Assembly (NCBI GenBank): GCA_013299055.1
Contig: JAAFKB010000003.1
Location: 1 to 64,000 of the forward strand
Length of the DNA stretch: 64,000 nt
From: Sphaerotilus sp.
GTDB lineage: Bacteria > Pseudomonadota > Gammaproteobacteria > Burkholderiales > Burkholderiaceae_C
Direction of reading: 5' to 3'
Part shown: piece after piece, positions 15,926 through 24,596 of the stretch
Position numbering within the stretch: the stretch's first letter is position 1
How the letters are laid out: each line of letters begins with the position of its first letter
Translations under genes and position numbers: made by a program
The notes under the pieces: generated by a model
Database searches by the model: none
Told to the model about the DNA's origin: nothing
The model's input: only the letters and a program-made list of their open reading frames with translations

Positions 15926-17800
15926 TCAGCGTTGAACCACGTAGTCCGGCGAGGTCATCACCAGGAAGATGGCCTGCCAGACCCGCTGCTTGCGGGCGTT
16001 GGGCAGGGTCACGGGCAGCGTGTTCATCACGTTGGTGATGGTCAGCTTCATGCTGTCGCTCATCTGGCCGGCCATCAGCTCGATGTTGAGGCGGCTCAGC
16101 AGCGTCTCGGCGTTGTCGGCGATGGCTTCGTAGGGGGCGTAGTTCGGCAGGATCTTGCTGGCGAACCCGCGCTCGGACGCCCACGACATGAAGTTGCTGT
16201 AGCCCGTCAGCGTGGTCTCGTGGGTGATCTGGAACTCGGGCGCGACCATGCCCGCAGCCAGGATCGGTCCCGGCGGCGCGTAGTCCGGGCGGAAGAAGTT
16301 GAAGACGCTGGGGGAACGCTGCGGGTTCTGGCCGAGGCTGGTCACGGGGTCTTCGAGGTTCCAGATCGTCCAGACGCCGTCGTTCGGCTTGGCGTTGAAC
16401 GCCCGCAGCCAGTGCCCGAAGCGCAGCATGGGCTCGCGCAGCTTGCCGTACCTGACATCGGTCAGCTTGGTGTCGCTGCGCGCTTCAGCGTCGAGCAGGA
16501 TGGCCTTGAGGACCGCCCCCAGATCGCCGCGCACCCCCTTGCCGTTGTTCGCCCACACCGCCGCAATGCGGCCGACATAGGCGCGGCTGGGGTTGCTGGT
16601 GACGAACCGCTTGATGAGCTGCTCGCTCATGAAGGGCGCGACATTGGGGTGGTTGGCCAGCGTGTCCAGCGCGATCTTCAGCGACGCTGCGCCGCCCGTG
16701 CCCGCCGGGATGACCACGCCGCTGACGATGTCCTTCTGGCTGGTCGAGGTCTTCGTCGGGTTGCTGACCATCGGCGCGTTCCAGGCTCGCACACCGTTGA
16801 AGGTCCAGCCGGTGAAGACCTTGGCCATCCCCATCACCTCGGGGATGCCGTAGGTGGGGATGGGGTTGCCGGTGGCATCGAGCTTGCGGGAGCCGTCCTG
16901 GTTGAGCTGCCACAGCCCGATGCTGAAGAGCTGCATCACCTCGCGCGCATAGTTCTCGTCCGGCAGGCGACCTGTGGCGGTGTCCTCCTTCTGGTTGTCC
17001 ATGTGCGAAAGGTAGATGCCCATCGCCGGGCTCAGCGACACCTCCTCCAGCAGCTGCCGGTAGTTGCCGAAGGCGTTGCGGGCCAGCAGGTCGGTGTAGG
17101 CGGCGTGGGCAGCCGCCTCGGTGTCGATTCCGCTGTTGACCGCGCTGGTGACGAAGATCTCGGCCAGCGCAAAGGCCATGCGCTGGCGCAGCTGGTCCTG
17201 TCCGGTGGCAGCCTGCAGCCAGAAGCTTTCCATGAAGGCGTTGATGTGGTCGGACGTGCCCAGTGGCCCCTTCATCGCCACGTAGTCGTAGTGGCTCGGG
17301 GTGGTCAGCGGCCGGGCGAGCTGCTCGTCCACCCAGGCGGCGGGGGTCATGGCCGAGACACGGGTGATTTCGGCGGCCGTCGCGCCCCAGGTGGCCTGGT
17401 TGAGCAGGCGGGCAGCCTGTTTCTGGGCGGCGGTCAGCGGCAGCGGGTTGGGGGTGGTCGGCGGGATCAGCACCGTCGAGGCGGTGGCATAACACGCCTT
17501 CTGCTTGCCGAACGCGGGATCCTTGCCGAAGGCGGCGCTGCGGCAGTCCTGGCGGCCCGTGGCGTAGCGGTAGACCCACTGGGTACCCACGCCATAGGCC
17601 ACGCGGCGTGTGCCGGTGAAGCTGCACACGCCCCACTCGGACGCGCACGGCGTGCTGGTGTATGCGTGTCCGCTGAGCACAAAGGTCGTGGCCTGCGCCG
17701 CAGCGGGCGGGCTGAACACGGTCGAGAACGCCGCCAGCGCGGTCGTGGTGGCCGCCGCCCAGCGGGCGATGCGACCAAGGTATCGGGGTCGTGGAAACAC
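15926..17800 (-). CDS. DUF1800 domain-containing exported protein
   Basis: The protein (624 residues from the GTG at 17798-17800) has a signal peptide (MFPRPRYLGRIARWAAATTT... to PPAAAQA), a short Cys-containing region, and then the DUF1800 domain: AARLLNQATWGATAAEITR, QLRQRMAFALAEIFVTS, NYAREVMQLFSIGLWQL and TGWTFNGVRAW. GGAG lies 6 bases before this GTG. An in-frame ATG at 17876-17878 would add 26 residues before the signal and is less likely. Function is unknown; its partner DUF1501 gene follows directly. Confidence 0.85.
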   Translation of the reverse strand: MFPRPRYLGRIARWAAATTTALAAFSTVFSPPAAAQATTFVLSGHAYTSTPCASEWGVCSFTGTRRVAYGVGTQWVYRYATGRQDCRSAAFGKDPAFGKQKACYATASTVLIPPTTPNPLPLTAAQKQAARLLNQATWGATAAEITRVSAMTPAAWVDEQLARPLTTPSHYDYVAMKGPLGTSDHINAFMESFWLQAATGQDQLRQRMAFALAEIFVTSAVNSGIDTEAAAHAAYTDLLARNAFGNYRQLLEEVSLSPAMGIYLSHMDNQKEDTATGRLPDENYAREVMQLFSIGLWQLNQDGSRKLDATGNPIPTYGIPEVMGMAKVFTGWTFNGVRAWNAPMVSNPTKTSTSQKDIVSGVVIPAGTGGAASLKIALDTLANHPNVAPFMSEQLIKRFVTSNPSRAYVGRIAAVWANNGKGVRGDLGAVLKAILLDAEARSDTKLTDVRYGKLREPMLRFGHWLRAFNAKPNDGVWTIWNLEDPVTSLGQNPQRSPSVFNFFRPDYAPPGPILAAGMVAPEFQITHETTLTGYSNFMSWASERGFASKILPNYAPYEAIADNAETLLSRLNIELMAGQMSDSMKLTITNVMNTLPVTLPNARKQRVWQAIFLVMTSPDYVVQR

Positions 17801-17971
17801 GATCTGCTCCGTCCAGTCCAGAAGGGAGGCCGCTCGTCGGCAGCCGGTATTTGTATTGTCGGGAACCACTTGTGACAAATGCGTAACCGACTGGTCACGC
17901 TAGCCGAAAGCCCCAGCACGTCTACGTGGAACGGACAGGAACCGTGACGAAATACCTGAACTCGTCGCAAG

Positions 17972-18364
17972 TCAGGCCACAGCCACCAGCGCCCTCACGG
18001 CTCCGACACCCGCCGCCGCCAGCAGCACCGACACCGGTCCGATGCTCAGCATGAACCCCAGCGTGCGCTGCGCCGGGGCGCGGGTGTAGCTGCGCTGGTA
18101 GAGGACACGCCCGACCAGGTAGACCGCGCCAATGGCGGCCATCGCGGCAGGCGACCAGTACTTCGCCGCCATCCACAGCGCCGGCACGAACACCAGCAGC
18201 AGCTCCAGCGTGTTCATCTGGACGCGGTAGTGGCGCTCGAAGAGTTCGTTGCCGGTGGTGGCCGGGGCCTTGATGCCGTACTGGCCACGGGCGCGGCTGA
18301 CCAGGGCACCGAAGACCAGGTACTGGGCAAGGGCGAGGAAGGTGACGAGGTCGATCCAGGGCAT
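17972..18364 (-). CDS. MAPEG-family membrane protein
   Basis: This 130-residue protein has four predicted membrane helices and the MAPEG pattern: YGIKAPATTGNELFERHYRVQMNTLELLLVF (in parts), then YLVGRVLYQRSYTRAPAQRTLGFMLS. MAPEG proteins are glutathione-dependent or eicosanoid-pathway enzymes in eukaryotes; bacterial roles are mostly unknown. The ATG at 18362-18364 with AGGAA is preferred; the longer frame adds a non-membrane extension. It is divergent from the FabMG-like gene. Confidence 0.87.
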   Translation of the reverse strand: MPWIDLVTFLALAQYLVFGALVSRARGQYGIKAPATTGNELFERHYRVQMNTLELLLVFVPALWMAAKYWSPAAMAAIGAVYLVGRVLYQRSYTRAPAQRTLGFMLSIGPVSVLLAAAGVGAVRALVAVA

Positions 18365-18491
18365 GGTGGTTCCTGCGGGTTGGGGTGCGAGACGGATTGC
18401 GCGCTGCAGCGTACAGCGTCCTGCGCCCCAACCGACCACGACCGCGTTTAAAGTCCGGCACGACGATTTCATCCATCGGACCGATCAGACC

Positions 18492-19814
18492 ATGCAATCA
18501 CCCACCCCTCTGCGGTCCTTGCCGCAACCGAATCTGAACCTTTTTCGTCCTGGCGACGTGTTCGTGCTGTTCGGCGAACTCTTTGGCCGGGGCTATGCCA
18601 ACGGGCTGGTCAACGAAGCACGCAAAGCCGGCATGGAGATCCTCGGCATCACGGTCGGCCGCCGCGATGACGACCAGAAGCTGCGCCCGCTGACCGACGA
18701 GGAGCTGGCGATGGCCGAGGCAAATCTGGGCGGCAAGATCCTCAACGTGCCGCTGATGGCCGGCTTCGACCTCGACGCGCCCCCGGGCGGGCCGACGCCG
18801 ACCGACCTGCTGGGCAGCATGACGCTGAAGAACTGGACCGAGGTGAAGCTCGACTGGGCGCACATCGACCAGTGCCGCGCCATCGGCGTGCAGCGCTTCA
18901 AGGACGGCGTGGCCGAGGTCATGGCGCAACTGGACGGGAGGATCGCCGACGGGCGCAACGTCTTCTTTGCGCACACGATGGCCGGCGGCATCCCGAAGGC
19001 CAAGGTGTTCCTGGCGATTGCCAACCGGATCTACAAGGGGCGCGGCGAGCGGTTCATGGCGTCGAGCCAGCTGCTGGAGAGCGACCTGGGCAAGCTGATC
19101 CTGCAGAACTTCGACGAGGTGACGGCCAACACCTTCCAGCACCTGATCGAGGGCAGCGCCGCGATCCGTGCGCGCCTGGAAGCCAGCGGCGGGCAGGTCC
19201 GCTACTCGGCCTACGGCTACCACGGCACCGAGATCCTCATCGAGGACCGCTACCAGTGGCAGACCTACACCAGCTACACGCAGGGCAAGGCCAAGATGCG
19301 GCTGGAGCGCATCGCGCAGGCGGCGTGGGCGCAGGGCATCCGGGCGACGGTCTACAACTGCCCCGAGATCCGGACGAATTCGTCGGACATCTTCGTCGGC
19401 GTCGAGCTGCCGCTGTTTGCGTTGCTGCTGGCGCTGAAGAAGGAGGACGGCGGCGCCTGGGCTGCAGCGCAGTGGCAGGCCTGCCGCGACCTGCTGCAGG
19501 AAGAGCACTCGCTCGAAGGGGTGCTGCAGAAGATCACCGAGTTCAACGCCAGCGACGTGGCGGAAAGCTTCCGCGACTTCGCGGCCTGGCCGATGTCCAA
19601 CACGCCCGAACTGGCCGACACCATGATCGGCACCTCGGACGCCATCACGCAGATGCACAAGGATCGCAAGGCGCTGATCACGGACCACCTCAGCGCGCTG
19701 GTGCTGGAGGCGGTCGGGCCACTGATGTTCCATGAGTCGGCCAGGCCGAGCGGGGCGGTGCTCTGGCTCAACCATGACGTGATTGCGCGGCAGTTGAATC
19801 AGTTGCACGCCTGA
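18492..19814 (+). CDS. FabMG-family enoyl-ACP-reductase-like protein
   Basis: This 440-residue protein has an N-terminal Rossmann-like start (RPGDVFVLFGELFGRGYANGLVNEARKAG) and a mid-region YTSYTQGKAKMRLERIAQAAW with a Tyr and Lys like those of short-chain reductases. It resembles the large proteins annotated as FabMG-type enoyl-ACP reductases, a family first found as triclosan resistance from soil DNA. The final type II fatty-acid step is the possible reaction. Identification is from memory of the family, not alignment, so treat the function as tentative. It is monocistronic and divergent from the MAPEG gene. Confidence 0.6.
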   Translation: MQSPTPLRSLPQPNLNLFRPGDVFVLFGELFGRGYANGLVNEARKAGMEILGITVGRRDDDQKLRPLTDEELAMAEANLGGKILNVPLMAGFDLDAPPGGPTPTDLLGSMTLKNWTEVKLDWAHIDQCRAIGVQRFKDGVAEVMAQLDGRIADGRNVFFAHTMAGGIPKAKVFLAIANRIYKGRGERFMASSQLLESDLGKLILQNFDEVTANTFQHLIEGSAAIRARLEASGGQVRYSAYGYHGTEILIEDRYQWQTYTSYTQGKAKMRLERIAQAAWAQGIRATVYNCPEIRTNSSDIFVGVELPLFALLLALKKEDGGAWAAAQWQACRDLLQEEHSLEGVLQKITEFNASDVAESFRDFAAWPMSNTPELADTMIGTSDAITQMHKDRKALITDHLSALVLEAVGPLMFHESARPSGAVLWLNHDVIARQLNQLHA

Positions 19815-19890
19815 CCAGCAGGGCGGGCAAACCCACCCCGGTTACCATCATCCGCCTGCCCGCTCGCGCTCCCCCAGGGCGCATCCCCCC

Positions 19891-21096
19891 ATGCCGTCCT
19901 CCCTGTTTCGCCACGCCCTCGTGCTCGGCCTGGTCTCCGCGATCGGCCCGTTCGCGATCGACATGTACCTGCCTGCGCTGCCCGAGATCGGCCACAGCCT
20001 GAGCGCCGACATCGCGCAGGTGCAGCTCAGCCTGACGGTGTTCTTCCTGGCGCTCGGCCTGTGCCAGTTGCTCTACGGCCCGCTGTCGGACCACTTCGGG
20101 CGCAAGCCGCCGCTGTACTTCGGGCTGGCGCTGTTCGTCACCGGCAGCATCGGCTGCGCACTCGCGCCGGACATCGAGACGCTGATCGTGCTGCGCTTCA
20201 TCGCCGGTGTCGGCGCCTGCGCGGGCACGGTGATCCCACGCGCCGTCGTGCGCGACCTGCACACCGGCGTGGAGGCGACGAAGCTCACCTCGATGCTGAT
20301 GCTCGTGTTCAGCGTCTCGCCGATCCTGGCGCCGCTGGCGGGCAGCCTGGTGATCTCGGTGGCGAGCTGGCGCTGGATCTTCTGGACGGTGTCGGCACTG
20401 GGCGTGCTGGGCATCGCGCTGCTGGCGTCACAGCTGGAGGAAAGCCGCCCCGCCAGCGCACGCACCGCCTCGACACTCGGCAGTGTCCTCGACACCTACT
20501 GGACGCTGCTGCGCGACCGCCACTTCATGGCGCTGACGCTGATCGGCGCCTTCGGCATGTCGGCCTTCTTCGCCTACCTCGGCAACTCGTCGTTCCTGCT
20601 GATCGGCCACTACGGCGTGACACCGATGCAGTACGGCTTCTTCTTCTCGGTCAACGCCGCCGCCTTCATCGGCGTCGCGCAGTTCAACGGCCGGCTCTGC
20701 GCACGCCACGGGCTGGTGCGCGTGGTGGAAGCGGGCGTCGCGGGCTTCGCCTCGATCGCGCTGCTGTTGTGGGCGCTGTTCGCGTTCGGGGTGGACCGGC
20801 TGGATGTGCTGAGCGTGCTGGTGTTCTGCAGCTTCGGCTGCCTCGGGCTGGTGGTGCCGACCACAGCCGTGCTGGCGCTGGACACCCACGGCGAGATCGC
20901 CGGCACCGCGTCCGCCTTGCTCGGCACCACGCAGATGGTCACCGGCGCCGTCGTGATGGGCGTGATCTCGCAGTTCGTCGACGGCTCACCGATGCCCATG
21001 GTCAGCGGCATCGGCGGCTGTGCACTGATCGCCGGCGTGCTGACCTGGTTCACCTTGGCGAAGGCGGCCCATGCGTCGTCGGCGCCGGCCCACTGA
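19891..21096 (+). CDS. Bcr/CflA-family multidrug efflux MFS transporter
   Basis: This 401-residue protein has 12 predicted membrane segments and the Drug:H+ antiporter-1 signatures: FAIDMYLPALPEI in helix 1, motif A GPLSDHFGRKP (63-73), and RFIAGVGACAGTVIPRAVVRDL (motif B/C region). This set is specific to Bcr/CflA exporters of drugs such as bicyclomycin, sulfonamides or chloramphenicol. It probably sits in the inner membrane and is proton-driven. A small unrelated gene follows 16 bases downstream and may be cotranscribed. Confidence 0.9.
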   Translation: MPSSLFRHALVLGLVSAIGPFAIDMYLPALPEIGHSLSADIAQVQLSLTVFFLALGLCQLLYGPLSDHFGRKPPLYFGLALFVTGSIGCALAPDIETLIVLRFIAGVGACAGTVIPRAVVRDLHTGVEATKLTSMLMLVFSVSPILAPLAGSLVISVASWRWIFWTVSALGVLGIALLASQLEESRPASARTASTLGSVLDTYWTLLRDRHFMALTLIGAFGMSAFFAYLGNSSFLLIGHYGVTPMQYGFFFSVNAAAFIGVAQFNGRLCARHGLVRVVEAGVAGFASIALLLWALFAFGVDRLDVLSVLVFCSFGCLGLVVPTTAVLALDTHGEIAGTASALLGTTQMVTGAVVMGVISQFVDGSPMPMVSGIGGCALIAGVLTWFTLAKAAHASSAPAH

Positions 21097-21112
21097 CCGC
21101 AGGCACCCCACC

Positions 21113-21415
21113 ATGTCCGACGACCACGAGAACCAGATCCTCATCCCCGAATCGTTCCTCGACCTGCACCGCGACCGCAGCCGCAGTCGCCTGCGCACCC
21201 CGCTCGCCGAGGTCCGTGCCCGCTACGAAGCCTGCGAAGACCTCGCGCAGCAGCTCGTCGCGCAGGCGCAGCACATCCACTTCGACCTCGGCGTGTCCGA
21301 GGACGAGGTGCTGATGCGCATGGAAGCGGGGCTGCAGTCGCCCGAGTCCGGGTTCACGCCCGACGAGGCGGTGTGGGTGTCACGGCGGCTGGCCGAGCTG
21401 CTGCAGTGGGACTGA
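21113..21415 (+). CDS. Small conserved hypothetical protein
   Basis: This 100-residue soluble acidic protein is mostly helical (MSDDHENQILIPESFLDLH at the start, RRLAELLQWD at the end). Similar short proteins are widespread in Burkholderiales and are sometimes labelled as ATPases with chaperone activity, but I see no Walker motif here and would not assign that function. The ATG at 21113 is favoured over an upstream in-frame ATG overlapping the efflux gene because it gives the usual N-terminus. It is probably cotranscribed with the Bcr/CflA transporter. Confidence 0.72.
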   Translation: MSDDHENQILIPESFLDLHRDRSRSRLRTPLAEVRARYEACEDLAQQLVAQAQHIHFDLGVSEDEVLMRMEAGLQSPESGFTPDEAVWVSRRLAELLQWD

Positions 21416-21446
21416 GCGGCCCGGTCTGCACGGCGGGCCTGTCGCC

Positions 21447-22286
21447 TCAAGGCTCGATGGCCATGCCCCACAGCGCCTGCCCGTTGCCGATGGTGCCGAG
21501 CAGCGTGGCGCGGCCGGTGGCGAGGTCGAGCAGGTGCAGCCGGGTGCGGCCTTGCTGGCGCAGCGCGGCCAGGGCGGTGTTGTCGGTGTCGGTGATGTCG
21601 AAGGCGACGTCGTCGACCGGCCCGGTGCCCATCGGGCCGACCGTGAACAGCCGGCCGGTGTTCGGCGACACGGCGGGCTGGACCGACTCGTGCGAGCCCT
21701 GCGTGACCAGGCGGCCGGTGGCGAGGTCGACCGCGTAGTTGGTCGTGAGCTTGTCGTTCTTGGTGTTGTAGGTGTAGCCCGCCCCGGCAATGCGCGGGGT
21801 GCCGGCGGGCCACTGCAGCGGCGGATCGACCGCAGCCACCGCGCCCGTGTCCGGGTGCAGGCGCAGGTTCTGGCCGGATTCGGTGACGACACGCACGCGG
21901 TCGGCGACCGGGTTGAAGTCGACGCCGGTGCGGCCGGCCTGTTTCAGCGCGGGCACGGCCGCGCCGACCGGCCGCAGTTGCCCGGTGGCGGTGTCGAGCG
22001 TGCAGAGCTGTCCGCCCGAGGTCAGCGCGTACAGCACTCCCTTGGCCACGCGGAAATCCATGCCGACGAGCTGCTCGCCTGGTGCCAGGCCCTGGAGCGG
22101 CAGGCGTTGCAGCACCTTCTGCGGCTGGCCGGCGTTGAAGCGGAGCAGCTCGGCCGTGTCGGTCACGGCCCAGACGGTGGTGCGCTGGAGGGAGGCTGGC
22201 AGGTCCACCGTGGTGGGGGCCAGCGCGCAGCCGGCCAGGGCGCTCAGACCGAGACCGAGGAGACAGGAGAGGCGATGGGGCAGCAT
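21447..22286 (-). CDS. DUF4394 domain-containing lipoprotein
   Basis: This 279-residue protein has a lipoprotein signal ending in LSALAGC, so the mature Cys is about residue 19. It is followed by beta-propeller-like repeats typical of DUF4394: VWAVTDTAELLRFNAGQP, GMDFRVAKGVLYALTSGGQL, GVDFNPVADRVRVVTESGQN, AGAGYTYN. The ATG at 22284-22286 fits the signal; the longer frame does not. The propeller could bind ligands or peptidoglycan but no function is established. It lies 58 bases after an OmpA-type lipoprotein gene on the same strand. Confidence 0.87.
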   Translation of the reverse strand: MLPHRLSCLLGLGLSALAGCALAPTTVDLPASLQRTTVWAVTDTAELLRFNAGQPQKVLQRLPLQGLAPGEQLVGMDFRVAKGVLYALTSGGQLCTLDTATGQLRPVGAAVPALKQAGRTGVDFNPVADRVRVVTESGQNLRLHPDTGAVAAVDPPLQWPAGTPRIAGAGYTYNTKNDKLTTNYAVDLATGRLVTQGSHESVQPAVSPNTGRLFTVGPMGTGPVDDVAFDITDTDNTALAALRQQGRTRLHLLDLATGRATLLGTIGNGQALWGMAIEP

Positions 22287-22344
22287 CCCCTGGTCATCGG
22301 CCGCCTGCGGGGCAGGTTGAGGCAGCCGATGCGGGTGGCGTGGC

Positions 22345-23007
22345 TCAGGAGCCGGCCTTCTCCGGCTCGCGCAGGAAGATCTCGACGCGGCGGTTCCTGG
22401 CGCGGCCGTCGGCGCTGGTGTTGTCGGCCACCGGCTGGTGCTCGCCCTTGCCGTCGATCGAGATGCGCGTGGCCGCGACGCCCTGCGACACCAGGTAGTC
22501 GCGCACCGAGGCAGCGCGATCGACCGACAGCGGGTTGTTGACCGCATCGGTGCCCTGGCTGTCGGTGTGGCCCGTGATCTGCACGCGCATCGTCGTGTCC
22601 AGCCCCTGCGCGAACTTGGTCAGGATCGGCGCCAGCGCGGGTCGGATGTTCGAGCGGCCCGAGTCGAAGGACAGGTCGCTCGGCACGTTCACCTTGAGCT
22701 GGTTGTCGGCCGTGCGGGTCACGTCGATGCCGGTGCCCTGGGTCGCCTGCTCCATCGCACGCTGCTTGTCTTCCATCTTCTTGGACCACAGGTTGCCGGC
22801 CACGGCGCCGACCGCGCCGCCGAGGACCGCGCCCGTGCCAGCCTTGCCGCCCGTGACCTTGCCGAGCACGGCGCCGACCGCGGCACCCGCGGCAGCCCCG
22901 GTCGCCGTGCCCTTCTGGCGGGCGCTCATGTCGGCGCAGCCGCCCAGGAGCAGCGCGGCCGATGCGAGGGCCAGCACCAGGGGACGAGAGGGGGTGAATT
23001 GCATCAT
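22345..23007 (-). CDS. OmpA-family lipoprotein (YiaD-like)
   Basis: This 220-residue protein has a lipobox (ASAALLLGGC), a glycine-zipper segment (GTATGAAAGAAVGAVLGKVTGG and following, about residues 32-70) and a C-terminal OmpA peptidoglycan-binding domain with LSFDSGRSNIRP, ITGHTDSQGTDAVNNPLSVDRA and RARNRRVEIFL. It should be anchored to the outer membrane and bind peptidoglycan. Two adjacent ATGs (23005-23007 and 23002-23004) are possible starts, with GGAG upstream. E. coli YiaD has the same plan. Confidence 0.9.
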   Translation of the reverse strand: MMQFTPSRPLVLALASAALLLGGCADMSARQKGTATGAAAGAAVGAVLGKVTGGKAGTGAVLGGAVGAVAGNLWSKKMEDKQRAMEQATQGTGIDVTRTADNQLKVNVPSDLSFDSGRSNIRPALAPILTKFAQGLDTTMRVQITGHTDSQGTDAVNNPLSVDRAASVRDYLVSQGVAATRISIDGKGEHQPVADNTSADGRARNRRVEIFLREPEKAGS

Positions 23008-23246
23008 GTTGGAAGTGCTCCGTGGAGTGGGGTGTGCCGAGCCTAGTCTGCTCGGGGCATCGGAAAATGCACCATCCATTAAGACAGTGTCCGCAGGAGT
23101 TGAACGCTTGAAAACCTGGCGTCGATGACGTTGCACTGGTATCGAGTGGTACCTGTGCGTGTGCGGCCGTGTCGGCGGGGCCCGCGGGGCGACAATCGCG
23201 GCTGACGCCTGCCGGCCCCTGACCACGAAGACGACGGACCACTGCC

Positions 23247-24494
23247 TTGAACCCGACCCCCCTGTTCCTGCCCTGCGCCGCTGGCGTCGAGCCTCTGCTG
23301 GCCGACGAAGTGCGCGCCATCCTGACCGCAGCCGGTGCGCCGCGCGCAGCCGAGTCGGTGCAGCTCGGCCGAGGTGGCATTTCGCTGATCGGCAGTGTCC
23401 ATACCGCGATGCGCCTGAACCTGGAGAGCCGGCTGGCGCCGCGTGTGCTGTGGCAGGTCGCCGAAGGCCGCTACCGCGACGAGGAGGATCTGTACGACAT
23501 CGCCCGCACGGTGCCGTGGACCGACTGGCTCACGTCGCGCCAGACGCTGCGGGTGGACACCTCGGCGGTGCGCTCGCCGCTGAAGAGCCTGCACTTCGCC
23601 TCGCTGCGCATCAAGGACGCGGTCTGCGACGTGATGCGCGAGCAGACTGGCGAGCGGCCGAGCGTCGATCCCCATTTCGCCGACTTGCCGCTGCAGCTGC
23701 ATGTCGGCGAGGACTATGCGCAGCTCTACGTCGATCTCAGCGGAGAAGCCCTGTTCAAGCGTGGCTGGCGCGAGGTGCAGGGTGAAGCGCCGCTGAAGGA
23801 AACGCTGGCCGCCGCGATGCTGGCCGCCGCGGGCTGGCATGGCCGCGCCGAGGATGGCGACCTGCTCGACCCCTGCTGCGGCGCCGGCACCATCGCCATC
23901 GAGGCGGCGCAGATCGCCTGCGGCATGGCGCCGGGCCTGCAGCGCAGCTTCGCCTTCGAGAAGCTGGCCCCCTTCCGGGCCGAGGTGGTGGCGTGGCAGT
24001 CGATGAAGGCCGAGGCGCGGTCGCGCATCCATGCACCAGCCGTGCGCGTCCACGCGGGCGACGTGTCCTTCCGCATGACCGACTTCGCCACCCGCAACGC
24101 CGAGCGGGCGGGTGTCGCCCACGCCATCGACTTCAAGACCGTCGATGCCCTGCAGCGCGTCGCCCCGGCCGAACACGGTGTGTTGATCCTGAACCCACCC
24201 TATGGGGAGCGCATCGACGCCAAAGGAACCGGTTCCGCACCCGGCGGCTACCGCGACTCGCGGGAGACCTTCGAAGGTGGTGGTACGTCGCAGGCCTTTT
24301 TTGCCGCGCTCGCCACCCACTGGAAGCGCCAGTACGCCGGCTGGACCGCCTGGGTGCTCAGCCCGGACGCCAAGCTGCCGCAGGCGATGCGGCTGAAGGA
24401 GTCGCGGCGGGTGCCGATGTGGAACGGGCCGATCGAGTGCCGGCTGTTCCGGTTCGATCTGGTGGCGGGGTCGAACCGCAGCGAGCCGCGCTGA
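23247..24494 (+). CDS. THUMP-domain class I SAM-dependent RNA methyltransferase (RlmL N-terminal-half type)
   Basis: This 415-residue protein has a THUMP region (about 50-165; NLESRLAPRVLWQVAEG, SLRIKDAVCD) and a Rossmann methyltransferase with LLDPCCGAGTIAIEAAQIA and the catalytic motif LNPPYGERID. This plan matches the RlmL/YcbY N-terminal half and its single-domain orthologues, which make m2G2445 of 23S rRNA. The start is a TTG at 23247 giving MNPTPLFLPCAAG; no ATG or GTG fits the conserved N-terminus. It marks the conserved left flank of the restriction-modification island. Confidence 0.87.
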   Translation: MNPTPLFLPCAAGVEPLLADEVRAILTAAGAPRAAESVQLGRGGISLIGSVHTAMRLNLESRLAPRVLWQVAEGRYRDEEDLYDIARTVPWTDWLTSRQTLRVDTSAVRSPLKSLHFASLRIKDAVCDVMREQTGERPSVDPHFADLPLQLHVGEDYAQLYVDLSGEALFKRGWREVQGEAPLKETLAAAMLAAAGWHGRAEDGDLLDPCCGAGTIAIEAAQIACGMAPGLQRSFAFEKLAPFRAEVVAWQSMKAEARSRIHAPAVRVHAGDVSFRMTDFATRNAERAGVAHAIDFKTVDALQRVAPAEHGVLILNPPYGERIDAKGTGSAPGGYRDSRETFEGGGTSQAFFAALATHWKRQYAGWTAWVLSPDAKLPQAMRLKESRRVPMWNGPIECRLFRFDLVAGSNRSEPR

Positions 24495-24596
24495 AGCGGG
24501 GATGCCGCGCAGGCTGGTGGTGCGGCCTTCGCCATTGCCTGCGGGGCCGCGCTCGGCTGTCAAAATGCCCCTCGATGACCAGGGGGACAGGACGCC

